DNA of 64,000 nucleotides from Saccharina japonica. Lineage: Eukaryota > Sar > Phaeophyceae > Laminariales > Laminariaceae. Of the stretch, positions 1 to 11,198 are shown in pieces. Location: the NCBI GenBank assembly GCA_008828725.1, contig MEHQ01003945.1, forward strand, positions 270,146 to 334,145, read 5' to 3'. How positions within the stretch are numbered: position 1 is the stretch's first letter; every line of letters begins with the position of its first letter. Made by a program: the position numbers and the translations under genes. The notes under the pieces are model-generated. The model was not told the DNA's origin, did no database searches, and was given only the letters and a program-made list of their open reading frames with translations.

Positions 1-1349
1 GGTCAACGATGGGTTTCATATCTTCGCAGCGGTGTTTACTGTTACCCCATCTGTAAACAGGTCTATTTCATCGTGTTCAATTGCTTTACGAGCTTGATAC
101 TATGTCGTAAATCCCAATAATTGTATCTATACTCGGTACGTTTTCCGTGTTTTCGGCACGTGGTTCGCACTTAGAGTTTAGCACAGGGCGTTTAGCACGG
201 ATACTAAGCTTTTTGCTTACTCAAGTCAGCGCCCCATAGGCGTGTATAGTTGGGCGGGGCTTTATCAGCATCGTTTCGGGATACGCGGAACGTAAGAGCA
301 GCAGCCCGTATCTATATAGCGAAACGACACGATGAGCTGTTGAAGAGTTATGACAAACATGTCCAGCGTGAATCTATAGCGGGTTAATGGTGTACTGCAA
401 CATATGGTGCTAATGCTGATTGCTACATGTATAATGACGCATGGAAGAGAAATGACAAATTACGTCCTATTTGAACCAACGGAATACAAAATGTGTTGTG
501 CTTGGAGTAGCAATGTTCAGCCAGCGGGTTCACCAAGAATGTATGAGGACTAACGCCGAGATCGGCGTGTCACTGGAGCCACGAAACGTGACGCAAGACC
601 TATGCGCGCTATCCCCGTGCAAAAACGGCCATAAGGCTTGCTACATTCTGCAGTAGAACGAAGTGCACCACCCTGGCGTTTGCGTCCACGCCTTCCATAG
701 CTGCCACGAAGTTGATCGCGCCAAATTATGATATTTGGGCCAACTCGGCTCGAGGAATCGGCGGCAATACACACACCTCACCGTCGTATACGCTGAAGAC
801 ATAGGGGTCCGAGAGCACAAGAGAAATGATGCAACGTACAGACATAACAGGTAATCGTTCGCGTGCAGGTGTTTTGCTCCTGGGATTCGCCATGCGTCCA
901 TGTGCCCTGACATAATAGATAATCGTTCGCGTGCAAGAGGTTTGCTCATGGGACTTGCTATGCGTCCTTGTGCGCTGACAGCAATCTCGAAAGTCAAACG
1001 AGACTGTGATGGGCGACCAACATATAGGATCGATCGTAGGCGCCGGATGTTGTGGTGGATGGTGCTACTTATGACGAGAGTGGTCAATCGGCCTTTCCTT
1101 GTCGTTTTTCCGCCAGGTGTGCCGCCCGCTACTCGTTATGCCTTGTGTTAACACAGGCGGCGCAGAAGGGCTCAGGGAAAAAAATGCCCATCTTCCAGTC
1201 TCCGTCTTGGGTTTGTCAAACAATACCAAGGGGCTGGTCTCGTCTGCGCTACTGTAGAATTTCTCCTCCAGTATTAATGTATCATTACTTTAACATACCA
1301 GGTATGCACATCAACATATCGAGCATAAACGTGACCCCCCCAGTGGCAG

Positions 1350-1371
1350 ATATATATATATATATATATAA
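1350..1371. repeat. TA dinucleotide microsatellite
   Basis: A run of about ten alternating AT steps sits inside R1 copy A. Copy B does not have it at the matching place. Confidence 0.9.
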
Positions 1372-1774
1372 TTTATGCAGTCGTAGCCTTATTCAGATTA
1401 GACGAAGAGGGTGCTGATAGAATGAAACCTAATAAAGCGACACCTCTCGTCTGCGTAAATAATGGTTGACGTTCGCTCTGGGTTTGGTATTTCCCGCATT
1501 GTTTGTTTTTGGGGCTTAAACATTAAATAGTTTTTTACTGTGAGAGTGGACACGTAACATTAGGTTCAACGCGACAATGCGGAGGCCTTCCACATAGCTT
1601 CGGAACACCTAACATCAGGTTGAACTTACGGCTAGGACGATGTGGACCACGTGATTCTTCAATCACTAGTACTCTTTGGTAGGGCCGACCGATGACCTTA
1701 GGGCTGTTCATCCATCTACTGCGCTTTGCGGACGGTTCATGTTTGGGTTAGTTCCGACCCTAAAACATAAAAAA

Positions 1775-2103
1775 AACATTGTTAATATATGCATTGCGAT
1801 CCTTATACCGGATGCAGTTGAGCGGTTTAATAGGCATACGGAGGTTTGACGATGCTGCAGATAAAGCACGTGCACTTATGTTTTCAACCGCTACACATGC
1901 CGTGTCCTCTCCGTCCCCCATTTTGAGCAGTCTATGGCACAAAAATAGCTCCAGTCTTCAGGTACTCGAGGCCTACAGAAACGGTGTACAACTATCGGCC
2001 GACTTGTTGATGCTGACCCCGCGACAGGAGATGGAAGACCATTGCTCACTTCCCGTATCTGAGGGCTACCAGCAGGTTCATACAATGACCGAACATCAAC
2101 CAA
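1775..2103 (-). pseudogene. Coding-like remnant in R1 (minus strand), with counterpart at 24690-25040
   Basis: On the minus strand this block can be read beside the matching block of R1 copy B. Both contain a short peptide of the form G-D-x-E-x-T-x-C-V-A-V followed by N-x-S-A-R-A. A one-base length difference just after the CVAV part puts the two copies out of frame with each other. That pattern fits a former exon that has decayed in at least one copy. The family is not recognised from this fragment. It lies about 1 kb downstream, on the same strand, of the beta-helix rung exon at 3031-3111, so both may have belonged to one gene. Confidence 0.3.
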
Positions 2104-2574
2104 TCTGTGTTTTTTCTTCTCCGCCTTCCACTACCGCCACACACTTCTCACAGGGATTTCAAGCAACCAGTACATACTCACGGCTGGAATCCAACGTCAA
2201 ACTAACCCTCTATGTACCAAGAGCCAATGGCAAGAGGGCATACGATAAAGTGGTTCACACCTCGTTGCATTGAGCATCATTATACGTAAACAGTCTGCTT
2301 GCAGTGTATTCGTCGAGGGACTGACACTGTGTCTTTTTGTCCTGGCAGCATATACAACGTAGATATAATGCTCCGGGGCATTGTGATTTACTGTGGTTTT
2401 AGCCGTGGGTGCAAGTGATGTGGTGGCGGTTGGTGTGAATCACAGTCGCGACCCATCGTTCTACATTGGTTCCATCTTAGTGTTTTTCCCAATATGTTTT
2501 CATGTCCTTACTGAATTCCGTGACGCGACTTAACGCCCAAAATCAAGCTATTTTCATCCTGCATTTTGTTTTTT

Positions 2575-2902
2575 CCCCATCCCATTTATTATCTTCGCAC
2601 TTCTGTCTTCTCCCTGCCTAGCCGTAATTCAGATCCGGGGTCACGAAGTAGGCTCCTCTCCCTTCTCCCTCACTACGGTTCTTGCCTTGATTTTTATCAC
2701 GCAGAGGGTTCAGCGTTCCCAACGCTCGTCGATCTTCATCGAATTTTGCTAACTCACGCTCTCGCTTTTCCGCTAGTCAAGGTATGTTTATGCGAGACAA
2801 CGTCCCTAGGAGCATGCACCCGGGGGGGCTCAAACTCACGATCTTCACTACTCACAGGCTTCGTGGTTATCACTACTGTACCTGCTAGCCCACCGGGGCG
2901 AT
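2575..2902 (-). mobile_element. SINE-like element, copy 1
   Basis: About 330 bp here match the reverse complement of 26214-26530 and are absent from R1 copy B at the equivalent place (near 25440-25480), so they were inserted. Read on the minus strand, the element starts at 2902 with a tRNA-like head: an A-box-like TAGCAGGTA near 2885 and a B-box-like GAGTTTGAGCCCC near 2835-2823. A body without coding potential follows. I see no clear target duplication. Related copies lie in R1 copy B and in intron 2 of the Harbinger transposase. Confidence 0.5.
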
Positions 2903-3030
2903 GCAGTGCTTCGGTGTATTTTAACTACATACCACGACGACGTTGCTCTCCTTCAATAACACACTACCAGATATTGGGGTAGTCATTTGCACCTCACCAC
3001 AAGCACTGCAGGTGGGACCCCGTTTCTCAC

Positions 3031-3111
3031 CTCCATTGCTGACAGCCGAGTTGTGTGTGAACATGGCATTACCACCGATATCCAACTCCGAGTTATCTGC
3101 GTAAACGGCAC
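3031..3111 (-). CDS. Beta-helix (PMP-like) rung exon in R1 copy A
   Basis: On the minus strand a tgcag acceptor precedes this 81-bp block and a GTGAGA donor follows it. It starts and ends in phase 1, so it can be added or skipped without a frame change. With the split glycine at its start it reads GAVYADNSELDIGGNAMFTH and then N-S-A. This is the pattern of one turn of a right-handed parallel beta-helix of the polymorphic outer membrane protein type (G-G-A-x-Y, then a short strand, then F-x-x-N-S-A). The copy at 25582-25662 has the same length, phase and splice sites with about a dozen substitutions and no gap. I found no neighbouring rung exons, so the host gene is probably a fragment. Only one rung is seen, so the family call is tentative. 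Confidence 0.5.
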
Positions 3112-4372
3112 CTGCAGGTTCAATAAAGGGAAACAGCGGGTTTTCGTTCGTGTGAGGTCTACATTGATAACGACGTCAGCGGTGCACGACCGGGCTCACA
3201 GTGACGTAGAGCCTCTGTATGGATGCGTTGAAGAGACAATGAGCTTCCGCCGATCGGAAAACAACGTTGAAGACTCAAACTTACGATATCTTCACGAAAC
3301 GAGCGACCGAACACTGCATCGAGCATATTAATTTGCTGACCGATCGCCACGTGCAAGTTATAAAGGGTATCTGCATGCCTGGCGAGTAACATATTCTAAA
3401 ACCGGCGGTTGACTACATCATGGTTTGGTTTTGGGGTATGGTAGAAACAGCTGAGGAACGGTTTATCCGGACCATTGCGCGTTCACGAGCATTCGAGCAG
3501 GCAATATCACGGAAACCAGGTTTGTCACAAGAGAGGATGGTCTAACTATACGTAGCGCACCAGATATTTGTCACTACGGTAATTAAACCGATTTTGGTGA
3601 ATGTTCGGATTCCTTAACGAACCTATGCTGCTAAATCGGGCTCTGCCTCGTGTACTTCGAGGTATTGATATTATCTCATATAGGGAATCTGGAATACGCC
3701 CAAGGGAGACAATACCAGGTGGAAATCAGGTAACGTACGGATAGAGGAGGAAACTACACCAGTTAGTTGAAGTCGACCCGTTCTTCAGTCGATATGAACA
3801 CAGTACGGCAAGCACCGTGCTTGGAGCACCCGGGTAAATCGTTACCCGAGTAGGCACTTGGTGCTTCCAAACGATTTGGTGGTAGAAAACAATTATAATT
3901 CGCCCACAGGAGGTAAGCTCCACATAGATTGAATATTTTGAAGAGATAGAGCTAGACATAGAGATAAAATACGGCCTGCTGCTACAGCGGGGCGGCCGCG
4001 CTTTTAAGTCCTACAAGTTCAGCCGATGATAACCACTTGACCGGGAAACCACCTTATCTTACTCCCGGTATAAGTCTTTGACCCGTTTGCCTTCGTGATA
4101 CGAAGACCGTCATATCCTTAGTTTCTTCGTGACTCGTCCCACGGTAGTTACGGGTTGCCGTTTTTGCCTTCTTAGGCGATATTAAGTGGTGGACACTTAG
4201 TAATAGTACACTCCTCAAGCACTTACCGGCTATACTACTTTTTGTAGTACCCTAATTTTCCTTCTACATTTGTTTTGGAACTAGAGCATAGAAGGCTTGG
4301 TCGGGCTTCGCGAAATACAATTTTTTGGGAGTGATGCTTCAGGTGTATGACTTACTAATGAGTTACTAATAG

Positions 4373-4444
4373 TACTGTAGTATTCTTGTACGCTTTCAAC
4401 GATCATTTAAAGTAAGTATTGGATTAGTTGAGGCCTCCTGCCCC
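4373..4444 (+). repeat. 72-bp direct repeat, copy 1 (copy 2 at 4735-4806)
   Basis: The two copies are identical over 72 bp and 362 bp apart. They mark the left ends of the short and long E units. Confidence 0.95.
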
Positions 4445-4580
4445 GAAGCAGGAGGGCCTCGCCCGGGATAAATCACCCCCGTGCTGAGTGCATACTCAGC
4501 GCGGTGGCGATCCCGGCCGTTGAAAACTACAAACGCAGAAACTACTGTTAAGTACCTGTCAGCTGGGCGGGTGGGATGGT

Positions 4581-4738
4581 CAGAATTGTTTATCAAAAGC
4601 CTCGATGGTTTGGCTTTTGGTCGTCTTTGAAGAGAATGATCTCGTGTGCTACACCATGACCCAGTAGTTTCGGTTTCTAAAAGTGGAACCACATCCCTAC
4701 GATCACGTAGTTCCAGTTGGTTGACTCCCGATTTTACT
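4581..4738 (+). repeat. 158-bp direct repeat, copy 1 (copy 2 at 11041-11198)
   Basis: The two copies are 6,460 bp apart and differ at about four positions. They mark the right ends of the short and long E units. A short stem CTACG-ATCA-CGTAG lies about 30 bp before the end in both. Confidence 0.95.
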
Positions 4739-5960
4739 GTAGTATTCTTGTACGCTTTCAACGATCATTTAAAGTAAGTATTGGATTAGTTGAGGCCTCC
4801 TGCCCCAGCCAGTGGTCCTACCCATACTTCCTTGGGCTCTTGAACTATCCGTTGACCATTTGGCTGGGGTTAGATAACTATTTCCTGTCCAGTGTATAAC
4901 CCAAACTTACAGTACAACTTCTCTACCGTGGAGTGTACGCGGAAAAGCCTTCATGAAAGGCTGGGCAGTGGTAAGTCGATGACTGCCGCGGAGTCAATGT
5001 CCCGCCGCCGTCTGGAAGCATCGGTCGTGTTTTAGATATATAGGACACCACCGTCAAGACCTACTCGTGGTCGCCCTTATACACTTCCATGACACTTCGT
5101 CCGTCTTCAAGCTCCTGATCCTCATGATATCGGCTACAGCCGTACCCGCTACAGATCTACCCGTGTAACGAAATTTGAACGGCCCAAACACCGAGCCCCG
5201 CTGGAACGGGCGTCTAAGCGCCACATCGGGTCGGTAACAGAGACAATCGTGTCAACTGTCAGGCGTAGACGATCTACAGTAAATCTTATGCATCACAGAA
5301 ACGCGAGTTTGTGATTTTGCTGTCGTTTGATTTAGCACGACGGTGTCAAAGGAAATGTGACCGGCGTCAATCGTCTGTACGCGGGGTGGCTATGTAGGGC
5401 CTATCACTCATCCCACGGAAAGGGCTTGACTAGATTATAGTATAGGCGCCGTATGGTGTGACCGGTTCAGCTTCTCAAGCGAGTAACCACCGGTTAGAAG
5501 AAGGACCGGTTTCCACACTGGAATCAAGTCAAGTTCCCCCACAAGATCCAAAGAATGGTCCTCTATCTGGGGCCAAGTAACTGAGCCCCAGATACACCGA
5601 TGATTTATTTGTCCGTCTCGTGAACTGTCCCGGCAGGGCGGGGGGGGGGTGTACTTCATTTCCATGCATGGCCGTAGTCGTCTGACCCTAGACCCTCGCA
5701 TCCCTACAACGCCGGGACGGAGCATGTCGGGTTTTCACCGACCAGGGAGGGGGGGCGCGAGAAGCCGCATATCGATCCATGAAATAAACTACACATAGTC
5801 GAGGGCCGTCTCGTCAACGCGTATATTTTCCCTCTCTTGATACGAGACGTCAGCAAATTAAAAACGTATTGCAATTGAAAGGACTGCATACGGTCAATCA
5901 TCTGTCTGTCTTGTGCGACAGGTATTATTTTGATATTAAAAAATAGAACTAATATTAATA

Positions 5961-6139
5961 TAGCAGGGGTCCCCCAATAAGGCGGTGGTGTGGCAGAGCA
6001 ATATGACCGCCTTATCTAGGGAAGCCGCCTTATTCATTCCAGGTTATGAGTGCCATTCCCCAGTCGCGCCAAGCGATTTTGACCGCCTTATATCGGGATA
6101 CCGCCTTACTCGAACCGGCTTATTGGGGAATCCCCACTG
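5961..6139. mobile_element. Tc1/mariner-like MITE
   Basis: This 179-bp element has imperfect terminal inverted repeats of at least 21 bp built around GGGG-(2)-CCCCAATAAG-(1)-CGG. The right end, read inwards, begins CAGTGGGG. It is flanked on both sides by TA (5959-5960 and 6140-6141), the target duplication of the Tc1/mariner superfamily. It has no coding capacity, so it would need a transposase from elsewhere. Internal copies of the CCGCCTTAT word suggest further subterminal repeats. Confidence 0.65.
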
Positions 6140-6803
6140 TAGTCAGATTTACCAGAGATTTGTACAGTCAGTACCCTACCAGCGGTTATACGTGGTATCA
6201 TAGTATATATGTTTTATTTACTGTAACCGCCTCTAGCCCTTCGTTTATAACTATCTTTGTTCATTTGTGCACGATTAGCTGGCCCCTGGAAGGCTCCGAG
6301 GGTCGAAGCGGCTATTAATACATACGTACCGCTGGTGTCCCAGTAATTCTTGACATAAGGTACGTAGTCAGACTACAATAGTCGTTGTCAGCTGTTAAGT
6401 GGTAGTGTTCACATCCACGCATCTCCACAACAAACAAACAAATCCACAAAAACCAACCACAACCAAATAAACCAAGCCACCGTCCGTGGTCAAGGGACAA
6501 GCTTCCATGCTAGAAAATATACATATAAACAGTACGATCATATTTACCAGGCACGTCTCGTATAGAATACGTACAAATGATACCCCGGTATGCGTAATTA
6601 CTAGGTTCCGCCGTCGTCGTCGCTGTCGCGTAGAAGTCGTCTTGGAGAGGTCCCGGAGCGATGGTCCCTTGTAGCCGTCGTTACGGTCGACGTAACCGAG
6701 CACAGTTCTTTCTTATGATTAGCAAGGAGAATGCTACCGTCGTGGTACACGACGGGTCTATTATAGTTCTGGCACCGTGGGGGGCTCACCGAGCCTCACC
6801 CCA

Positions 6804-6984
6804 ATCGGGCATTAAGGATGGAGGAGCATCGAGTCAGCTTGAGGGGAGAGGTCTACGCTTAGCGGACCTCTAACGCCCTCAGATCCGGTCTGGCCGGATC
6901 TTTGGTGCTTGACTTTGTGATGTCTCCGTCCATGCGTACGTGTTCTGAGATCTACGATAGATACGTCTAACCCTCACCGTCACA
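6804..6984 (+). repeat. 181-bp direct repeat flanking the LINE, left copy
   Basis: It matches 10216-10396 at a fixed offset of 3,412 with about four mismatches. The two copies bracket the LINE remnant. They may be an unusually long target-site duplication or the terminal repeats of another element. Confidence 0.9.
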
Positions 6985-7794
6985 CAGCCTCCCCCTTTAT
7001 TCGCCGCAACTTCATCTTTGTAAAATATTTCGTTGTGGCGTCATCGGGACGATGAATATAGTGATGGTACAGGGTTGTCGATTTGGATCACTGCGATTTT
7101 ATCAGCAGCGGACCAGTTGCAAACAAGTACGTTGTTGTTGTTGTTGTCTTCACATTAAACCCGTTCTTTCTACTCAACCACATCAGTACACCCAGTGCCT
7201 GTCCTGATTCCCAATCCTAGAGAGATGCAAATTCTGTGGTCACAGACTGTGAAACAGAGAAAAACCAAAACAAAATAAACGCATATTAATGGGTAAAGCA
7301 AGTGAGATGCGTAACGTATCGGGTACGAGAACACAGCGACACGAGCCGAACCAAAAAATAAGAACAAAAAAGACAAAATAAAACAAGTTCTGAAATGAAA
7401 CAGAATACAAATGACGCAGGGAGACAGAAGCGCCAGAAGCGCCAGAAGCGCCCCTAGACGAAAAGCACACGTGCCCAAGAGGAACAGATAACTGCTGCAC
7501 GAGCGAGGCAACACGAAAAAAGAGAGAGACACCGGCATAGGGTGGAAACAAAGGGAGAAACAAGGCAAAAAAAGCAAGAAAGAAGACACGAGAGAGGAAA
7601 AGAGAAAAATAGTTCTCAAGGCGATGGTAACAACAAGTTCCCGTCTCTGCTATAAAAACTGATACGGGGACCATGTCACACCTTCTGCCATCTCATTCCC
7701 ACTCTAAAAACAAAACGGTGTCAAGAGTCGATACTACCTCTGCCGCGCCCCCCCCAGTAACACATCAACGGAAACAAATAATAGAATTCAAGGA
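6985..7794 (-). other. Probable LINE 3' tail region, purine-rich
   Basis: This lies between the stop of the reverse transcriptase frame and the left 181-bp repeat, where the 3' untranslated part of a minus-strand LINE should be. About 7330-7620 is strikingly purine-rich on the plus strand and includes three AGAAGCGCC copies near 7426-7452. The minus-strand open frames here (7170-7619 and 7240-7674) follow from that composition and I do not call them genes. Confidence 0.4.
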
Positions 7795-10185
7795 CTAGTC
7801 GAGCCGATATCTGGCCACACGATCTACCATTTCGTTTCTGCATTCGTCGACAGCTGTATCAGTACGGCCGCCCCCCCCCCCCCCCCCCCCTCTCCTGGTC
7901 GCCTCTCTTGACGTCCTCAGCTGTATGCCGTAGCCAGCTCCTCTTCCTTCGGCCCTGTGCCACCTCGCCATGAAATGGTCCGCCGCCTCGCCAACCCCCC
8001 GATACCACACCCCCCTCTTTTTTGCCGCCCTCGGCCATAGTAACGTCTCTGCTCCGACGAGTAAAGGGGAGCTTTCTGTGGAGCCCTCTGTCGCTCGAAA
8101 AACCCTGAGGTCATCTGCTAGACATTGTGCCCAGTTCTTTTCTGGTCGGCCAGGCCCCGGGTTCGTCCCACCGGCGATCGTCCCAAACATCACCCGCCTG
8201 GTCAGCCGCTCATTGGTCGTGCGCTGTACGCCCCCCGCAAAGAGGAGGCGTCGTTTGCGGATGGTCGTCTCAACGCTCTCGCATTGTGCCTTCTTGAGAG
8301 CCTTGGCGTACGACATGAGATGGTCGGTGCGTTGTCGGCGCTGGAAACCAATGAGCCGTAGGAGGAATTTGTGGTGTGCCGTTCGGAGCTCAGCGAAGTG
8401 CTCCTGGCCAAGGGTCCACGTCACACACCCGTACAGCAGTGTCTCCATCACCTCGGCCTTTAGCATGCGCACCTTTAGAGTGAACGGGGCATCCTCCATA
8501 TCGTACAGCTCCCGCTTGAACCGATTGTAGCATGCCCATGCGAGTCGGATGCGTCGTTTGATCTCTGGCATAATGTCCGCGTTTGCGACGATAAGACCGC
8601 CAAGGTACACAAACTGCGTTGTCTGTTTATACCTCTGGCCCGCTGCTTCGATGACGAGCGGTGAGGTCCGGAGTGCCTGGTTTGGTGTCCGTAGTAGCAT
8701 AGTCTCCGTTTTCTTTTCGGATACGGTGAGACCAGCTGCTTCGAAAACGGTCACAATAACGGTCATCATCTTCGCAAGCCCTTCCGCCGATTTAGACACA
8801 ACGCCTGCATCGTCGGCGTACAGCATACCCCATATTGCTCTCCGTACACGTGCTAGTGGGTCCTCCCTCACTCCGTCCGCCCCGAGGTCCTCCTCGAGGT
8901 GAACCAGGTCCCTCAAGATGTCTGGGTCCTCACTGAAGCCGTATCAGTACGCCGTGTATCACAGCAGCGAAGGAGACATTGAACAAGAAGCGGTGACAGC
9001 ACACATCCTTGCCGCAGTCCCTGAGTGACATCGAACCATTCAGAGTGCTCACCGTCATCCGTACGCACGCGAGCTCGCATGCCTTCGTGGAATTGGCGGA
9101 TAACCGTCAACATCTTCTCTGGTATGCCGAAGCGTGCGAGCACCACCCACAACAACTCTCGGTCGACGGAGTCATAAGCCTTCTGAAGGTCAATGAAGCA
9201 CATATACAGCGGGATTTGTTTGGCTCGTCCGAGTTCTTGCAGTCGACGCACGACGAATAGCATGTCGACTGTTGATCGTGCTGGGCGAAAGCCGCACTGT
9301 TCCTCGGGGAGTATCCCTTCGGCCTCGCAGTAATTGCTGAGACGTGACGCGACCATTTTCAGCAATACTTTGCCTGAATGGGCAACAAGCGAAATCCCTC
9401 GGTAGTTGTTGCAATCGGATCGATCCTTCTTTTTATGAAGGACCTTAATGGTCGCATCTTTCCATTGCTGGGGGACGTCACCCGTTCTCCACACATTGAC
9501 AAGCAAGTTGTGCAGGTACCGGATGAATTCGGGGTGGTCCAGTTTCAGCAACTCGGCCGGAAGGGAATCTGGTCCACCGCTTTCCAGTTTGGCATACCCC
9601 GGACTACCGCGGCCATGTCATCCATGGTCGGTTCATCTCCAAGCGATGGTGCCACGGTCGTTGTGGAAATAGGGCGCTGATGGTTGGGTCAAGATTAGGC
9701 GATTTCGCGGTCAGAAGAGTGCCGAAAAACCCCGCCCAACGTTCAAGAAGCGCACTTGTCCCTTAGTAGCGTGCCATCCTCGTCCATGATGAACTGTTCG
9801 CTTCTCGCTTTTCGACCGTCCAACCCCACCGTGCCCTTCAGGTGCTTGTAGAACCCCGTTGTCGTTGGCAGCCAGAGTCTCTCTGTTTCAGCGATGATAC
9901 TTTTCGAAGTAGGCATGTAATCCTGCGTCAATCACCCCCTCGCAGATTCGCGCACGCCGTCCTCAGCGTCTTCCACGCAGTTTTGTCCTTCTGAATACGC
10001 ATGGATCGTCGGGCATCATCCCTCGCATCCCATGCTATTTTGAAGGCGGCTGCGGTTTGAGCGTTCTCGCACCACCCGAGTTTGTGTGTGCGACGTGGCG
10101 GGGGTGGTACCTCTTTCGCTACTGCATCAAGAATTATGTCGGCAAATGATTCGGCCATTTCAGATATGCTGTTCGGTTGCGACAA
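7795..10185 (-). pseudogene. LINE (non-LTR) reverse transcriptase, broken and lacking its endonuclease
   Basis: Reverse transcriptase copies element RNA at the nicked target site. Four minus-strand frames make up the remnant: 10185-9928 and 9931-9743 (linker), 9551-8913 (fingers and palm) and 8916-7795 (palm, thumb and C-terminus). Visible motifs are [22 protein letters not shown] with the block-A aspartate near 9191, [13 protein letters not shown], and the catalytic YADD at 8817-8806. The C-terminus has the GRP-x3-W block common in LINEs. Successive parts lie in different frames, with shifts near 9930, 9580 and 8915-8980. No endonuclease precedes the linker, so the copy is 5' truncated and dead. 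A poly-C run at about 7872-7890 is read as polyglycine near the C-terminus. The clade is probably RTE- or Jockey-like; I cannot decide. Confidence 0.85.
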
Positions 10186-10215
10186 CTAAATGTTCAAAAG
10201 CGTCGGGTGCCTGGG

Positions 10216-10396
10216 ATCGGGCATTAAGGATGGAGGAGCATCGAGTCAGCTTGAGGGGAGAGGTCTACGCTTAGCGGGTCTCTAACGCCCTCAGATCCGG
10301 TCTGACCGGATCTTTGGTGCTTGACTTTGTGATGTTTCCGTCCATGCGTACGTGTTCTGAGATCTACGATAGATACGTCTAACCCTCACCGTCACA
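10216..10396 (+). repeat. 181-bp direct repeat flanking the LINE, right copy
   Basis: It begins only about 30 bp beyond the 5' end of the LINE coding remnant and matches the copy at 6804-6984. Confidence 0.9.
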
Positions 10397-11198
10397 TATG
10401 TACATATTGATAATTCATTGCGCTACGTACGCCTCTATAGGTCGCCGGTCTGCAGATACATTATTGCATCGAATCTACATGCGTATTATGCATACCGTTA
10501 CATCACGTATGCACGAGCACAAGAAGAGCTATTTATCGATTAATACTACCAGGTAGTACTTAATAGTGAAAAAGAAAAGACGTACATAGAGCAGTACGTG
10601 TGCTATATCGCAGGTAGGTGCCGCACCAGTAGAGATGATTGAGTGCGCCTCGCACCCACCCCAGAGACCGTGTCGTTCGAGACGAGGGGGGCGTCAATCT
10701 CGTCTTGTATGATCGAGTATTTCGGCAACCTCCGTTTCTCTTCTGCTTGAGGTCAGGTGAAACGGGCAAGTAGCAAGATGCGTACTGCCTTACAAAGTAC
10801 ATGTATATCTTATCAGATAATACGTAATATATTACATATTACACTATGCTCCAGCCTATATTATGCTCGTCTGCGTAACATTGTCGGCCAAGCATCACTT
10901 CGTTCTACAGCAGTACTGAACCAATTCACTTCACCAAAGCCGCGTCGACTCCGAATCCGCCATGGGCTGCAGACGCGGGTGATCGCTGTCTTCGACGACC
11001 GAGTGCTTCGAGGGTCGTCGGCGTCTCCTTCCATTATGCTCAGAATTGTTTATCAAATGCCTCGATGGTTTCGCTTTTGGTCGCCTTTGAAGAGAATGAT
11101 CTCGTGTGCTACACCATGACCCAGTAGTTTCGGTTTCTAAAAGTGGAACCACATCCCTACGATCACGTAGTTCCATTTGGTTGACTCCCGATTTTACT

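Larger units (their letters stand above)
1..4376 (+). repeat. Long repeat R1, copy A, first segment
   Basis: This segment aligns by eye, with many gaps, to 23041-27270 in the same order and orientation. Shared blocks include the text around 185-345 against 23160-23370, 590-620 against 23585-23610, 1640-1990 against 24540-24910, and 2985-3220 against 25540-25760. The family is low-copy and diverged (roughly 70-80 percent in aligned blocks). It may begin before the window, so no terminus is visible here. Several blocks keep coding-like reading on the minus strand (see the exon at 3031-3111), so R1 may be a segmentally duplicated, decayed gene region rather than a transposon. Apart from the separately listed SINE-like insertion, exon and TA microsatellite, I see no other feature in it. 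Confidence 0.75.
4373..4738. mobile_element. Short derivative of insertion E, head-to-tail with the long copy
   Basis: This 362-bp unit (4377-4738) starts with the same 72 bp that recur at 4735-4806. It ends with the same 158 bp (4581-4738) that recur at 11041-11198. It therefore looks like an internally deleted copy of the long element beginning directly after it. The word TACT is present at the left target junction, at the junction between the two units and at the far right end. The ends show no obvious inverted repeat, so the class is not assigned. Confidence 0.6.
4739..11198. mobile_element. Insertion E, long copy, nested in R1 copy A
   Basis: R1 copy B reads straight through the point (near 27275) where copy A is interrupted between 4376 and 11199, so about 6.8 kb was inserted here. 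TACT flanks the whole block and matches a 4-bp target duplication. The long unit shares its first 72 bp and last 158 bp (about four mismatches) with the short unit before it. Inside are a Tc1/mariner-like MITE and a LINE remnant flanked by 181-bp repeats. I see no transposase or integrase that would explain movement of E itself. Stretches 4807-5960, 6140-6803 and 10397-11040 hold nothing else I can identify. Confidence 0.6.

Noticed and set aside
7170..7674. Two overlapping minus-strand frames of about 145 codons rich in F, L and S
   Set aside because: They follow from a purine-rich tract in the presumed LINE 3' region and show no family pattern.
4377..11198. Helitron identity for insertion E because of its head-to-tail joint and a stem near the right end
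   Set aside because: The ends do not fit TC...CTRR, insertion is not between A and T, and no Rep/helicase is present.
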